Assembly (NCBI GenBank): GCA_025359065.1
Contig: JANYHM010000070.1
Coordinates: 1-55,333 of the forward strand
DNA length: 55,333 nucleotides
Reading direction: 5' to 3'
Source: Synechococcales cyanobacterium GL140_1_metabinner_5_sub
GTDB lineage: Bacteria > Cyanobacteriota > Cyanobacteriia > Cyanobacteriales > Chamaesiphonaceae
A program made the position numbers and the translations under genes. Position 1 is the first letter of the stretch. Each line of letters starts with the position of its first letter. The notes beneath the pieces are model-generated. The model made no database searches and was not told the DNA's origin. It was given only the letters and a program-made list of their open reading frames with translations. This document shows, in pieces, positions 17,429 to 27,224 of this stretch.

Positions 17429-17558
17429 TCAATTAAGAATGTAATCGCGGCTGGTTGAGTGTCTGAAGAGGATATCAATCTGTGACCCTCTGCCGGTAAA
17501 ATGCTCAAGGGAAGAACTCCCACCGTCATTATTCTGTTTTTATTTTAGGAGAGCTACC

Positions 17559-18068
17559 GTGGATTTAGCGCGGATTCCTGCCCAACCCAAACCTGGGATT
17601 ATTAATGTTTTGATCGAAATTCCTGCTGGCAGCAAGAATAAATACGAATTCGACAAAGACCTCAACGCCTTCGCCCTCGATCGAGTGCTCTATTCTGCCG
17701 TGCATTACCCTTGCGACTACGGCTTTATCCCTAACACCCTGGGCGATGATGGCGACCCATTAGATGCCATGGTAATGATGGATCAGCCTACTTTTCCGGG
17801 CTGTGTGATTGCCGCCCGCCCGATCGGCGTATTGGGCATGATCGACGGTGGCGACAGAGACGAAAAAATTCTTTGTGTTCCTGACAAAGATCCTCGCTAT
17901 GCGCAGATCAAGTCGATCAAAGACATCGCTCCCCACTACCTAGACGAAATCAGCGAGTTCTTTAAAACCTACAAAAACCTAGAAAAGAAAGTCACCGAAA
18001 TCTTAGACTGGGAAGACGCAGACAAAGTCGCTGCCCTAGTCGCCAAAGGCATTGCTGCTTACAAATAG
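17559..18068 (+). CDS. ppa: Inorganic pyrophosphatase (family I)
   Basis: Soluble Mg-dependent hydrolase of pyrophosphate. The family signature is in [23 protein letters not shown], with the metal-binding aspartates in DGDPLD and further ligands in the [14 protein letters not shown] segment. 169 residues, the normal bacterial length. The start is GTG 17559 preceded by TAGGAGAG at proper spacing; no ATG alternative fits. It marks the return to core genes after the 15.6-17.5 kb debris region and is followed by panD. Confidence 0.96.
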   Translation: MDLARIPAQPKPGIINVLIEIPAGSKNKYEFDKDLNAFALDRVLYSAVHYPCDYGFIPNTLGDDGDPLDAMVMMDQPTFPGCVIAARPIGVLGMIDGGDRDEKILCVPDKDPRYAQIKSIKDIAPHYLDEISEFFKTYKNLEKKVTEILDWEDADKVAALVAKGIAAYK

Positions 18069-18166
18069 CCAAAGCATAAGAGATAATTGAGCTGGCGCAG
18101 ATTGTTCTGTGTCAGCTTGAGACTTTACTGGATTGAGACCGTACCAGCTTTTGAGAGATTTTTATT

Positions 18167-18583
18167 ATGTTGCGTACCTTGTTGTTTGGCAAAATCCATA
18201 GCTGTACTATTACGGCATCGAATTTAAATTACATGGGCAGTATCAGTATTGATACTCTGCTGCTAGAAGCAGCTAATATTTTGCCTTACGAGCAAGTACA
18301 AGTGGTCAACGTCAATAACGGCCAGCGTTTTATGACCTATGCCATTGCGGCTCCTGCCGGTTCGGGATCGATCGAACTTAACGGGGCTGCGGCCAGACTG
18401 GGCGAACCAGGCGATCGACTAATTATTATGACCTACGGTCAGCTTACCCTGCCAGAAATCAGCCACCATTGCCCTCAAGTAGCCATGGTTGATATCAATA
18501 ATCATTTGGTAGAAGTGTTACAGTACGATGCTCTATTAGCAGAAAATATTACTCCTATTACTGTTAGCAGCCTGCTTAAATAG
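18167..18583 (+). CDS. panD: Aspartate 1-decarboxylase
   Basis: Pyruvoyl enzyme that makes beta-alanine for pantothenate. The proenzyme self-cleaves between Gly24 and Ser25 in YMGSISID; Lys9 and the [13 protein letters not shown] and [13 protein letters not shown] blocks are also conserved. 138 residues, slightly longer than the E. coli enzyme. It is unlinked to panB (9.7 kb) and transcribed after ppa with a 98-bp gap. A long inverted repeat lies immediately downstream. Confidence 0.95.
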   Translation: MLRTLLFGKIHSCTITASNLNYMGSISIDTLLLEAANILPYEQVQVVNVNNGQRFMTYAIAAPAGSGSIELNGAAARLGEPGDRLIIMTYGQLTLPEISHHCPQVAMVDINNHLVEVLQYDALLAENITPITVSSLLK

Positions 18584-18597
18584 TATCAAGGACAGAA

Positions 18598-18647
18598 ATT
18601 TGGCTTCAACTGCTGGCTCAGCCCATGTAGACTAGTTGAAGCCAAAT
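18598..18647. repeat. Long inverted repeat after panD
   Basis: Fourteen-base arms, ATTTGGCTTCAACT and its exact complement, flank a 22-base centre. It starts 15 bp past the panD stop, so it may be a terminator with an unusually large loop or a small mobile palindromic element. Confidence 0.6.
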
Positions 18648-18694
18648 ATAATACAATGCCGAGGATATCATTGTTGCGCTGAATCGGCGGGAAT

Positions 18695-20347
18695 ATGAAA
18701 CACAAGCTAGATCTGATTTTTTCATTACTGACGATCGCCACCATCAGCGTCCTTAGCACTAATCCTGTGAAAGCTGCCGAAAACATTGTATTCAAGCTGG
18801 GGCCAATTAAGAAATCTATTGCGGTTAAATCGATCGAAGCATTTGCCACCGAAAACCGCGAAGATGATGATATTTCTTTTATTACTAGAAATTTACCTCC
18901 TGAACAAAAATCCAGAGTCAGAGAACTCTTAGGATTTCGCCTCAATAGCAAACAATGGAATGAATTGTTTCGCTCTCAGGATTTGCCACCAGCTAATACT
19001 AATCTTTATTTGACAAGGATGTTAAATTCCAATTCAGGAAAAGAGCTGCTCTTTGATCTGGGCAAAATTGTACGTTTACCAGATGGCACGAATGGTCGAG
19101 AAGCAATCAAGACAGGTCTTTTTTCCGCATCTGCCAACTTGCTCGACTTCACTCCAATCAACATTCTTCGCAGTTTTCCTGGTGATATTTATATCGATGT
19201 GGAAGAAGTTTTCAAAGTACTCAATCAATCGGAAAAGTTCATTAAATCTGAGATAGCACTAATTAAACATTTGGAAAATTCCAGGTTGGACAGCAGTTCG
19301 AAAATGGCTGAAACAGCTTCTAATCAACTTAATGATATAAGTCAAAAAGTCGCAAAAGCTGGCTCTTTTGCAGTATCTAATCAAGTAATCAAACACTTCG
19401 ATATAAGTCGAAAGCGTCGTTTTACCACCAAACTTTATATACCTAAGACAGATCCTGCTGTAACAGCTAAAATCCCACTGGTGATTGTTGCAACTGGCAT
19501 GGGGTTAAATCAAGACTTCATGGCTTTTTTAGCTAATCATCTAGCATCTCATGGGTTTGCGGTGGGAGTTCCCGAGGCGATCGATAGCAATGATGTGAGA
19601 CAAAAGGACTTCTTTCTGGGACGCAAACCAGTATCAGCCGGAAACTTCGATGTCAGTGAATATGTTAATCGCCCCTTGGATATCACTTACATACTCAATG
19701 AACTCGATCAATTAAATTCCACAAAATTTCAAGATCGTTTAGATGTTAAACAGGTTGGTATTGTCAGCTATTCTTTCGGAGCAGTTTCAGCTCTCAGCTT
19801 GGCTGGTGCTAAATTTGATTTTGCTCAACTACAACAAGATTGCGAATCTCAATCTAAACTGATCAATCTTTCTTTGTTCTATCAATGTCGCGCCCTAGAG
19901 CTACCCGATTCCCAAAGAAATCTGGATTTCCGCGATTCACGTATCACATCATTATTTATGTTTGTGCCCATGGCTCAGAGCCTGTTTGGCTCTAAAAATT
20001 TGCAGGCGATCGATGTGCCCACCTATTGGAACTCCACTGCTCGCGATCCCTTCACCCCCATGGCTCAAGAGCAGCTTCTGGGCTTTACTGCCATGCAAAA
20101 CCCCAATAAGTATCTATCGATCGCTCTCGATGTAGGACACACCCCAGTACCAGCAACCATCATTGAGCAAGCAAATGTTTCTGAGACCATCAGTAGAAAA
20201 TTTCAAACCTATCTAGAAATGATGTCTACGGCCTTTTTTAAAGTCCATTTAACCGGAGATGAAAATTATCGACCATATTTAACCAGTTCTGATGAAAACA
20301 AGTTGAGCGTTTCGGCTAATGATCAGCTATTGCGCAAACCAAAATAA
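18695..20347 (+). CDS. Secreted alpha/beta hydrolase with DUF1400 N-terminal domain
   Basis: A 550-residue cyanobacterial lipase/esterase-like protein. Residues 1-27 form a signal peptide ending near VKAAEN. Residues about 28-150 are the DUF1400 domain (FKLGPIKKSIAVKSIEAFA; DDDISFITRNLPPEQ). From about 250 comes an alpha/beta-hydrolase fold: PLVIVATGMGLNQDFMAFL, a nucleophile elbow SYSFGAVSAL (the first Gly of the usual G-x-S-x-G is Ser), and a late DVGHTPV giving the catalytic histidine. Predicted periplasmic. Related proteins are annotated as dienelactone-type hydrolases; substrate unknown. Confidence 0.85.
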   Translation: MKHKLDLIFSLLTIATISVLSTNPVKAAENIVFKLGPIKKSIAVKSIEAFATENREDDDISFITRNLPPEQKSRVRELLGFRLNSKQWNELFRSQDLPPANTNLYLTRMLNSNSGKELLFDLGKIVRLPDGTNGREAIKTGLFSASANLLDFTPINILRSFPGDIYIDVEEVFKVLNQSEKFIKSEIALIKHLENSRLDSSSKMAETASNQLNDISQKVAKAGSFAVSNQVIKHFDISRKRRFTTKLYIPKTDPAVTAKIPLVIVATGMGLNQDFMAFLANHLASHGFAVGVPEAIDSNDVRQKDFFLGRKPVSAGNFDVSEYVNRPLDITYILNELDQLNSTKFQDRLDVKQVGIVSYSFGAVSALSLAGAKFDFAQLQQDCESQSKLINLSLFYQCRALELPDSQRNLDFRDSRITSLFMFVPMAQSLFGSKNLQAIDVPTYWNSTARDPFTPMAQEQLLGFTAMQNPNKYLSIALDVGHTPVPATIIEQANVSETISRKFQTYLEMMSTAFFKVHLTGDENYRPYLTSSDENKLSVSANDQLLRKPK

Positions 20348-20384
20348 AAAACTAGATGGTGATCTTTGGATACCATCTAGTTTT
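20348..20384. terminator. Bidirectional terminator between hydrolase gene and rpe
   Basis: Perfect 13-bp stem (arms 20348-20360 and 20372-20384) with an 11-base loop; the arms begin with AAAA and end with TTTT, so it works for both convergent genes. Confidence 0.85.
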
Positions 20385-20404
20385 CAATATTTAATCACTA
20401 AAAT

Positions 20405-21094
20405 CTAAGCAGTAACCAACTCTGGACGACGGCTATTGCGGATACCATCGATCGCTGCTGCATAGTCTGGAGTATTAAATACCGCCGAACCAGCCACGAT
20501 CGCATTAGCGCCAGCTTCTAACACCTGCCAAGTATTGTTGCCCTTCAGGCCGCCATCTACCTCAATCCAAGGATCTAGACCGCGCTCGTTGCATATTTGA
20601 CGGAGCTTAGCGATTTTGGGCACTACGCCAGGAATAAAGATCTGACCACCAAAGCCAGGGTTTACGCTCATGATCAATACTAGATCACAGAGGTCTAAAA
20701 CATACTCGATCGTGTCTAAGGAAGTACCAGGGTTCAAAACCACCCCAGCCATCTTACCTAAATCTTTAATCATGCCCAGAGTGCGGTGCAAATGGGTAGT
20801 AGAACTGGTTTCGGCATGTACCGAAATAATATCGGCACCAGCTTTAGCAAAATCAGCCACATAGCGCTCTGGCTCCACAATCATTAAGTGCACATCCAAA
20901 GGCTTTTTGGTATGAGGACGCACTGCTTCCACAATTAATGGCCCGATCGTGATGTTTGGCACAAACCGACCATCCATAACATCTACGTGAATCCAGTCCG
21001 CACCGGCTTTGTCTACTGCTTCGATTTCAGCACCTAGTTTGCCAAAGTCGGCAGACAAGATGGAGGGGGATATTACCGTTTTTTTTGCTGTCAT
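20405..21094 (-). CDS. rpe: Ribulose-phosphate 3-epimerase
   Basis: Interconverts ribulose-5-phosphate and xylulose-5-phosphate in the Calvin-Benson and pentose phosphate cycles. TIM barrel with [55 protein letters not shown] and EVDGG, containing the metal-binding histidines and the two catalytic aspartates. The frame extends to 21130, but ATG 21094 ([12 protein letters not shown]) matches the family start and gives 229 residues. Confidence 0.95.
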   Translation of the reverse strand: MTAKKTVISPSILSADFGKLGAEIEAVDKAGADWIHVDVMDGRFVPNITIGPLIVEAVRPHTKKPLDVHLMIVEPERYVADFAKAGADIISVHAETSSTTHLHRTLGMIKDLGKMAGVVLNPGTSLDTIEYVLDLCDLVLIMSVNPGFGGQIFIPGVVPKIAKLRQICNERGLDPWIEVDGGLKGNNTWQVLEAGANAIVAGSAVFNTPDYAAAIDGIRNSRRPELVTA

Positions 21095-21203
21095 GGGAGA
21101 TATGTACAAGGTTGGTGGAGTCCGCGCCACGGCGCTGTAGCGATTTTATCAAAAATCTTCACCAAAATTGTGATAACACGTAACTTTGCTAAAAATTGCT
21201 TAA

Positions 21204-21710
21204 TCAGATCCAACATTTGGGTGGAACTAGCCACAGTAATTCACATTTGCCGATGAGGTCTACGGTATTTGGAGCTTGGAGTGCAATTACTCCGGCTTTT
21301 TTGAGATGGATGTGATCGAACTCTTGGCCAAACACCAAAATCTCTGCCCACTGACTCAAATTTGGCTCATGCCCCACCAAAACTAAGCGACCGGCGGTGG
21401 GATTAGTCAGTCGATAAGATGTGAACCACTCCAGCCAGTTCTCTAACAATCCATCGGGTGCCAAGTTTGGATGAATTTCTAGCACTTCACTCAATCCTGC
21501 CTCCAATAAAATCTGTGCTGTCTGGCAGGCGCGAACTAAAGGGCTAGAGAGCACCAGATCAAACTCCCAGCCTTTTTTGCAGAGCTGGCGAGCGACTAGC
21601 TCAGTTTTGGTAATGCCTTTGGTGGTTAACTCTCGATCGGCATCCGCTGTGTCGGGTGACAAATCCTCAGCAATCCCGTGACGCATCAAAAAAATTTCCA
21701 TCTTCTCCAT
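21204..21710 (-). CDS. sixA: Phosphohistidine phosphatase SixA
   Basis: Histidine-phosphatase superfamily member (branch 1) of 168 residues. The catalytic FLMRHGIAE (phospho-acceptor His) is at the N-terminus, DLVLSSPLVRACQTA carries the conserved arginine, and LVLVGHEPNLSQW the second catalytic histidine, the arrangement of SixA, which removes phosphate from histidine-containing phosphotransfer domains. ATG 21710 or 21701 can start it. Target kinase in this organism is unknown. Confidence 0.88.
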   Translation of the reverse strand: MEKMEIFLMRHGIAEDLSPDTADADRELTTKGITKTELVARQLCKKGWEFDLVLSSPLVRACQTAQILLEAGLSEVLEIHPNLAPDGLLENWLEWFTSYRLTNPTAGRLVLVGHEPNLSQWAEILVFGQEFDHIHLKKAGVIALQAPNTVDLIGKCELLWLVPPKCWI

Positions 21711-21830
21711 CTCTCAAAAATCATTCAGCGATCATTGCCTCTCATTCAACTGTCGCTAATTTGCCAAAATCAAACGATGGGTTTGCTTACCCACCATTTG
21801 CAATCGCTTATCTGCTAACAGAAATTGACC

Positions 21831-23114
21831 CTAAAGATTATCCGAAGGATTCACCAATCTGAGTAGCTTTTGCTTAATTTGGTTATCAAAGACTTCCCAT
21901 TTCATTTTGGCAAAATCAGAGTTTTCGTTGGAACCGCCCAAGAAACCAACCGGAATCTCGAAGCCCCCCGCAGTAAAACGTCCACCACCAAAGAAGCGAC
22001 CTTCAATGTTTTTACCAAAAGCCTCTTTGATAAACTCATCAGGATCCAGAGTCAGCTTAGAAGTCCGCAGCGAACCGATCACTACCTCTACTTCTTCGTC
22101 TTCATCATGGACAATGCCGTATACCACTGCCGTATGCACGTTTTCTTCTGTTACCAAGAAATCGGCGGCTTGAGGAATCGCATCTCGATCGTCGTAACGC
22201 AAGTAGCCCACCCCGGCGATCAAAAAGTTGTTCTGCACTACTCGGTTAGTCAAAGAGCGCTGAATTACATCCATAACCCGCTTCGATCGATAGACCTGAA
22301 GCACCGCATTTAGCAACTGAGCATCATAAAAGCGACTCAGATAGCCCGCTGCAACAAAGTCTTCTTCTTGAGCCTGCATGAGACGATTAGTGTCCGATCG
22401 CAGCCCGTGCATCAGAGCAGTGGCACACTTCACATGGTCACTAACGTTGCTGTCAAGCTTCAGTAGTCCACCCTGCAAATACTGGGTCAAAATCGTGGCG
22501 GTGGCTCTAGTCGAAGGCCGAATATCGATAAACTCCGCTGACAGCTCTTCTTGCTGACTGTGATGATCAATGATCACAGTAATAGGAACACCAGCTTCTA
22601 TTACTTGTTCTAAAAGCTGGCAGGTAGTACCCTGGTTATCGATCAGGACACAGCCTTGATATAACGACAAATCTTTATCTTTAACCGTGTTGATTGGCCA
22701 GCGTTTGGCTGGAAGACCAGTCAGTTTCACCAAAGCAATATTTTCTTGGTGGCTGAGGGTGCCTGCATAGACCATTTCACATTGAATGCTGTACTGCTTA
22801 GCAATCAATTGATAGGCCCAAGCTCCAGAAAGAGCGTCAGGATCAGGAAAATCTTGCAGCAAAATTAACTGTCGCTCACCACGATGGCGCTCCAAAGAAG
22901 CCCGCAGCTTGCAGATCGTGTCGTTGACATCAGCTTGAAAGGAATGCTCCTCTTCAGGACGGGCGATCGACGCGCTAGGAGCATCTCCGATCACATCAAG
23001 AGAAAATCCTTGTGCAGGCATATCAATAAGGCTGCCCGAGGGTAAACTACCCGCTGGTAGAATATCTGCCACAGCAGAAGCACCGGTGGAAGAATTAGCT
23101 GGTTTTACTGGCAT
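21831..23114 (-). CDS. DHH/DHHA1 phosphoesterase, NrnA-like
   Basis: Member of the DHH superfamily (nanoRNase / pAp phosphatase / c-di-NMP hydrolase group), 427 residues. The DHH motifs appear as FPDPDALSGAWAYQ, VLIDNQG, VIIDHHSQ and LRSDTNRLM; the DHHA1 end is seen in GRFFGGGRFTAGGFEIPVG. Motif I reads DPD in place of the more usual D-H-D. About 80 residues of Ala/Ser/Pro-rich, probably disordered sequence precede the domain. Likely a soluble Mn-dependent nuclease of short RNAs or pAp; exact substrate unproven. Confidence 0.85.
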   Translation of the reverse strand: MPVKPANSSTGASAVADILPAGSLPSGSLIDMPAQGFSLDVIGDAPSASIARPEEEHSFQADVNDTICKLRASLERHRGERQLILLQDFPDPDALSGAWAYQLIAKQYSIQCEMVYAGTLSHQENIALVKLTGLPAKRWPINTVKDKDLSLYQGCVLIDNQGTTCQLLEQVIEAGVPITVIIDHHSQQEELSAEFIDIRPSTRATATILTQYLQGGLLKLDSNVSDHVKCATALMHGLRSDTNRLMQAQEEDFVAAGYLSRFYDAQLLNAVLQVYRSKRVMDVIQRSLTNRVVQNNFLIAGVGYLRYDDRDAIPQAADFLVTEENVHTAVVYGIVHDEDEEVEVVIGSLRTSKLTLDPDEFIKEAFGKNIEGRFFGGGRFTAGGFEIPVGFLGGSNENSDFAKMKWEVFDNQIKQKLLRLVNPSDNL

Positions 23115-23519
23115 TTTGTCAAAGGTATTTTTTTACAGATCTAGGAGCGGGTCAACACAAAAAACTTAGAAAATATTAGCCAGAAAATATTCAGTACCAA
23201 TCCTCACGGAAAAACATCTTATCAATTTTCTTTACAAATTACTATATTTCTTAAGAATTCAGATAAAAGTGGCTCAAAGCTAGTCTGGGAGCAAAAAGAA
23301 ATCGCTGATATGAGATTACCGCGCAGCTCATCACTAAATCTATGCTACCCAAAGAAATTGACATAGGCAACCTCTCCAAAATCGTAAAAACTTATCAGAT
23401 ACTTTTTGTAACTAAATGTGGTTTGAGCACCCACCAAGATTTGGTCTACCATCTTGGGCATTCTGAGTAAAAGCCCTGTTATTACTAGCTTAGTTGTTAT
23501 TTAAAGGTTTTGCGTACCC
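23115..23519. other. 405-bp non-coding interval between divergent genes
   Basis: Separates the DHH phosphoesterase gene (minus) from the TPR gene (plus). AT-rich, no plausible ORF. It contains a direct repeat AGAAAATATT at 23168-23177 and 23182-23191 (14-bp period), about 55 bp upstream of the phosphoesterase start, which could be a regulator site. Nothing else recognised. Confidence 0.5.
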
Positions 23520-24644
23520 ATGCTCGAACAAGTTGAAGCAGCCCTCCAACGCCGCGATTACCAAACTGCCAGCAATATCTTGGCAAAAATAACCCAGAAG
23601 CAGCCCAATGACAGCCTAGTGAAGCTGTACAGCGGTAAATTACAAGAGGCCACCGCTCAGCTAGAAGATGCTGAGCAAACATATCGTCAGCTTATGCAGG
23701 GCGATTTGGTAGAACCTAAGATTTTGCAGGCAGCACGTCAGGGTATCGAAAGAATTAAGGCCGCTCAAGCTGCCAAAATTGAGGCTATCCGCAAGGCCGC
23801 CACCCAAGATTTCGTTGTCAACGAAAATAATATTCATGACCCGTCTGCTGCCGTACTCATATTGGAGCCAGTAGCAGCCCCAGAGAAAATGGCTATGGCC
23901 ATCAAATTTGCCCAAATCATGAAAATCGAGCCTTACAACGCGCGGCTCTTATTACCCAGCCGCAGTAGCCGAGTATATCGCACTGGCAACATGGGCGAGA
24001 TGAGCTGCTATGAGCATCAATTGCAAGCCGCAGATATTCCTGCTTTCGCGCTATCGATCGAACAACTCAACCAGCCAGAAATCATTCAAGTCAAAAACAT
24101 TGCATCTTTTAGTCCCAAAGCCCAAATTACCGCTTCAAACGGCTACGGCACCGATTTTTCCCGCAGCTATCACTTGTCAGAAGTTCGATCGATTATTAGT
24201 GGCATTATCCCAATCTTTGAAGAAATCACCCAAACTAGCGTTTTTACAACTAAAACCAAGGTCCAGTACAAATCCCAAATTCTAGACTACGTGCAGGTCT
24301 GGGATCTACATTTGCCCCGCCAAGAAGTCATTCTGCGGATTTGCAGCCAGAATTATTCCTTTCCCCAAAGCGAAAAAAAGGCTGGAATTGTCTCTAGCCG
24401 AGAAAACTGGCAAAAGTTAATCGGCAAAATCCGCGAGTATACTCCTCAAGCTCAACATTGGAAAGAGTTTACTCCTTTTGCCGAAACAGCATTAGGATAT
24501 CCCGACACCCTCGAAAAAATTTCGGCACACCTGCATTTAGTGCGCCGACAACCTAGTCTATGGGATCAAGCCTTTCAGCTTTACAGCGGGGCAATTTTTG
24601 CCCGTAACCAATCTAGTTCTCCAATCAGACCAGAGCTAAACTAA
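23520..24644 (+). CDS. TPR-containing cyanobacterial protein of unknown function
   Basis: A 374-residue soluble protein. Residues 1-75 read as about two tetratricopeptide-like helical hairpins (EQVEAALQRRDYQTASNIL..., ...DAEQTYRQLMQGD). The rest is a conserved-looking alpha/beta region with no motif I recognise: KMAMAIKFAQIMKIEPYNARLLL, GYGTDFSRSYHLSEVRSII, KVQYKSQILDYVQVWDLHLP. No signal peptide. It may be a scaffolding or assembly factor, but that is a guess from the TPR. Its TAA stop overlaps the TAG stop of the convergent neighbour by two bases. Confidence 0.7.
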   Translation: MLEQVEAALQRRDYQTASNILAKITQKQPNDSLVKLYSGKLQEATAQLEDAEQTYRQLMQGDLVEPKILQAARQGIERIKAAQAAKIEAIRKAATQDFVVNENNIHDPSAAVLILEPVAAPEKMAMAIKFAQIMKIEPYNARLLLPSRSSRVYRTGNMGEMSCYEHQLQAADIPAFALSIEQLNQPEIIQVKNIASFSPKAQITASNGYGTDFSRSYHLSEVRSIISGIIPIFEEITQTSVFTTKTKVQYKSQILDYVQVWDLHLPRQEVILRICSQNYSFPQSEKKAGIVSSRENWQKLIGKIREYTPQAQHWKEFTPFAETALGYPDTLEKISAHLHLVRRQPSLWDQAFQLYSGAIFARNQSSSPIRPELN

Positions 24645-25120
24645 GCTTCTGTTTTTTTCGCGGCTTTTTGCTTTTGCTGATTGCCCTGACTACCTTTTTT
24701 CATTTCCTTCACGTCTCTGGCCATAGACACAAAGCCTTTCATGTTGGCTCCAGGACGACGGCGATTGCCAGCAATGGCTGGAGTCACTAGGTAGTCGGTT
24801 GCAAAGTTAGTAATAGTAGGAATTACCGGTGCCACAACAGCTACTTCTGTTTTTGCCGGTTCATCTTTTTTCTTTTCTTGATTTTTATCTTTTTTGATCG
24901 AAGTCTTAGCTGATTTGCTCTTTTGCTCAGCAGAAGCCTTTGAAACAACCTCCGATTTTGCAGTCACTTCTGCTGCTTTAGGGGCATCAGCTTTAGCATC
25001 TTCTGCTTTGGGGGCATCAGCAACTACCTCTTTAGGTGCAACCGCAGCTTTTGGTGGTGCAGATTCATCAACCTGCATGTAAAAGCCATCATTTTTTTTG
25101 CCGAAAAATTTCTTAAACAT
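24641..25120 (-). CDS. Low-complexity hypothetical protein with conserved ends
   Basis: 159 residues. The N-terminus (MFKKFFGKKNDGFYMQVDE) and a C-terminal block (TNFATDYLVTPAIAGNRRRP, GANMKGFVSMARDV) look conserved, while residues 20-105 are an Ala/Lys/Glu/Pro-rich linker with repeats of 'A-P-K-A-E/A'. Most likely an intrinsically disordered linker joining two short binding motifs. I do not know a function. It is convergent with the TPR gene and the two stop codons interlock. Confidence 0.7.
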   Translation of the reverse strand: MFKKFFGKKNDGFYMQVDESAPPKAAVAPKEVVADAPKAEDAKADAPKAAEVTAKSEVVSKASAEQKSKSAKTSIKKDKNQEKKKDEPAKTEVAVVAPVIPTITNFATDYLVTPAIAGNRRRPGANMKGFVSMARDVKEMKKGSQGNQQKQKAAKKTEA

Positions 25121-25319
25121 AAAACTTAATAATTAATAAATGGCGTGAAGCATCGTCTAAGACAAAATTATCTGTGGCGCAGGGAGTCACTGGCAAGATG
25201 AGGTCACAAACTCTTACAAAAGTTTACATTGATTCGACAGAACAGAGTTGAGCAATCTTAGTCCAAGAGCCGCTGAAGACGTTAAATTAGGGAAGACAGC
25301 AACTTTTCAGTCGTGAGTT

Positions 25320-27224
25320 ATGGCAATCGAATTTCAAGATGAGTTTGAAGTAATAGTAGTTGGCGCAGGTCATGCGGGCTGTGAAGCAGCGCTAGCCAGT
25401 GCGCGTCTGGGCTGTAAAACTCTGCTGCTGACGTTGAATCTCGACAAAATTGCTTGGCAGCCTTGTAACCCCGCCGTGGGTGGTCCAGCCAAATCACAGC
25501 TCACCCACGAAATTGACGCCCTAGGCGGCGAAATGGGCAAAGTCACCGATCGAACATACTTACAAAAACGAGTCCTCAATGCCTCCAGAGGCCCAGCGGT
25601 CTGGGCATTGCGTGCCCAAACTGACAAGCGCGAATATGCGGCAGTGATGAAATCGATCGTCGAAAACCAGCCCAACCTCACTATCCGCGAAAGCATGGTC
25701 ACAGACTTGGTTCTGGGTAAAAACGGTGAAGTTACCGGCCTAGAGACTTACTTTGGGGTAGCTTTTGGCTGCCAAGCGGTTATTTTAACTACTGGCACCT
25801 TTTTGGGCGGCACCATCTGGGTGGGTAACAAATCGATGGCCGCTGGTCGCGCGGGTGAATTTGCGGCCACTGGTTTGACAGAAACTTTGCAAAGACTGGG
25901 GTTTGAAACCGGCAGACTGAAAACCGGCACCCCGGCAAGGGTGGATAAAAGATCGATCGACCCCAGCAAAATGGAACCCCAACCGGGCGACGAAGAAGTT
26001 CGCTGGTTTAGCTTTGACCCAGCCTATTGGCAAGAACGGGAGCAAATGCCCTGCTACCTCACCCGCACCACGCCGGCAACTCATCAAATGATTCGGGACA
26101 ATCTACATCTCACTCCGGTCTACGGGGGCTGGGTCGATGCCAAGGGACCGCGTTATTGTCCAAGTATCGAAGATAAAATTGTGCGCTTTGCTGACAAAGA
26201 TAGCCATCAGATTTTTATTGAACCAGAAGGCCGCGATATCCCGGAGCTGTACATTCAAGGATTCTCTACTGGTTTGCCTGAAAATCTACAAGTCACCTTG
26301 CTGCGCACTTTGCCCGGTTTAGAAAACTGCGTAATGCTGCGCCCTGCTTATGCAGTAGAATACGACTATCTGCCAGCAACTCAGTGTTACCCGACTCTGA
26401 TGACCAAAAACATTCCTGGGCTGTTTTGCGCTGGCCAAATCAATGGTACTACTGGCTACGAAGAAGCAGCGGGTCAAGGTCTAGTAGCTGGCATCAACGC
26501 TGCCCGCCTAGTCCAAAAAAAGCCACCAGTAATTTTCCCCCGAGAAGACAGTTATCTGGGCACCCTCATTGATGATCTTTGTACCAAAGATTTGCGGGAG
26601 CCTTACCGAATGTTGACTAGCCGATCAGAGTACCGTTTAGTGTTGAGATCGGACAACGCTGATCAACGATTGACCCCAGTAGGCCGAGAAATTGGCCTGA
26701 TTGATGACCATCGCTGGCAAATTCACACTGACAAACAAGAGCAAATCATCGCTGAAAAAGAACGGCTGCACAGTACCCGAGTGCGTAGTCATGAACCCGC
26801 AGGACAAGCCATCATCAACGAAGCCCAACAAGTTATTCGGGGCGGGGCAGTCACTTTGGCTGAGCTATTGCGTCGTCCTGGTTTTCACTATGCTGACTTG
26901 GCCAAATATGGTTTGGCCGATGTTGAACTCTCTGCCCCTGTCCGGGAAGCCGTAGAAATTGATCTGAAATATGCCGGTTATTTACAGCGTCAGCAGAATC
27001 AAATCGACCAGGTAAGTAAGCATACCAACCGTGCCCTTACTCCAGATATCGACTATAGCGCGATCAGTACCTTGTCGAAAGAAGCCCGAGAAAAGCTCGA
27101 TCGAGTGAAACCCCTGACTATTGGTCAAGCTAGTCGCCTGGGTGGAGTAAACCCGGCTGATATTAATGCTCTGTTGGTATGGACAGAACTCCAGCAGCGC
27201 CTAGCTAACGTACCACGTACTTAA
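25320..27224 (+). CDS. mnmG: tRNA uridine 5-carboxymethylaminomethyl modification enzyme
   Basis: FAD-dependent subunit that, with MnmE, modifies U34 of certain tRNAs. The FAD-binding [19 protein letters not shown] begins the protein; further hallmarks are [22 protein letters not shown], the KTGTPAR segment, [32 protein letters not shown] and the C-terminal LTSRSEYRL and [15 protein letters not shown] helical domain. 634 residues, the full family length. Its 3' end overlaps the convergent response-regulator gene by 20 bp. Confidence 0.97.
   Translation: MAIEFQDEFEVIVVGAGHAGCEAALASARLGCKTLLLTLNLDKIAWQPCNPAVGGPAKSQLTHEIDALGGEMGKVTDRTYLQKRVLNASRGPAVWALRAQTDKREYAAVMKSIVENQPNLTIRESMVTDLVLGKNGEVTGLETYFGVAFGCQAVILTTGTFLGGTIWVGNKSMAAGRAGEFAATGLTETLQRLGFETGRLKTGTPARVDKRSIDPSKMEPQPGDEEVRWFSFDPAYWQEREQMPCYLTRTTPATHQMIRDNLHLTPVYGGWVDAKGPRYCPSIEDKIVRFADKDSHQIFIEPEGRDIPELYIQGFSTGLPENLQVTLLRTLPGLENCVMLRPAYAVEYDYLPATQCYPTLMTKNIPGLFCAGQINGTTGYEEAAGQGLVAGINAARLVQKKPPVIFPREDSYLGTLIDDLCTKDLREPYRMLTSRSEYRLVLRSDNADQRLTPVGREIGLIDDHRWQIHTDKQEQIIAEKERLHSTRVRSHEPAGQAIINEAQQVIRGGAVTLAELLRRPGFHYADLAKYGLADVELSAPVREAVEIDLKYAGYLQRQQNQIDQVSKHTNRALTPDIDYSAISTLSKEAREKLDRVKPLTIGQASRLGGVNPADINALLVWTELQQRLANVPRT

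Noticed and set aside
21870-22313. Plus-strand ORF of 147 residues inside the DHH phosphoesterase gene
   Set aside because: Shadow frame; no recognisable protein features.
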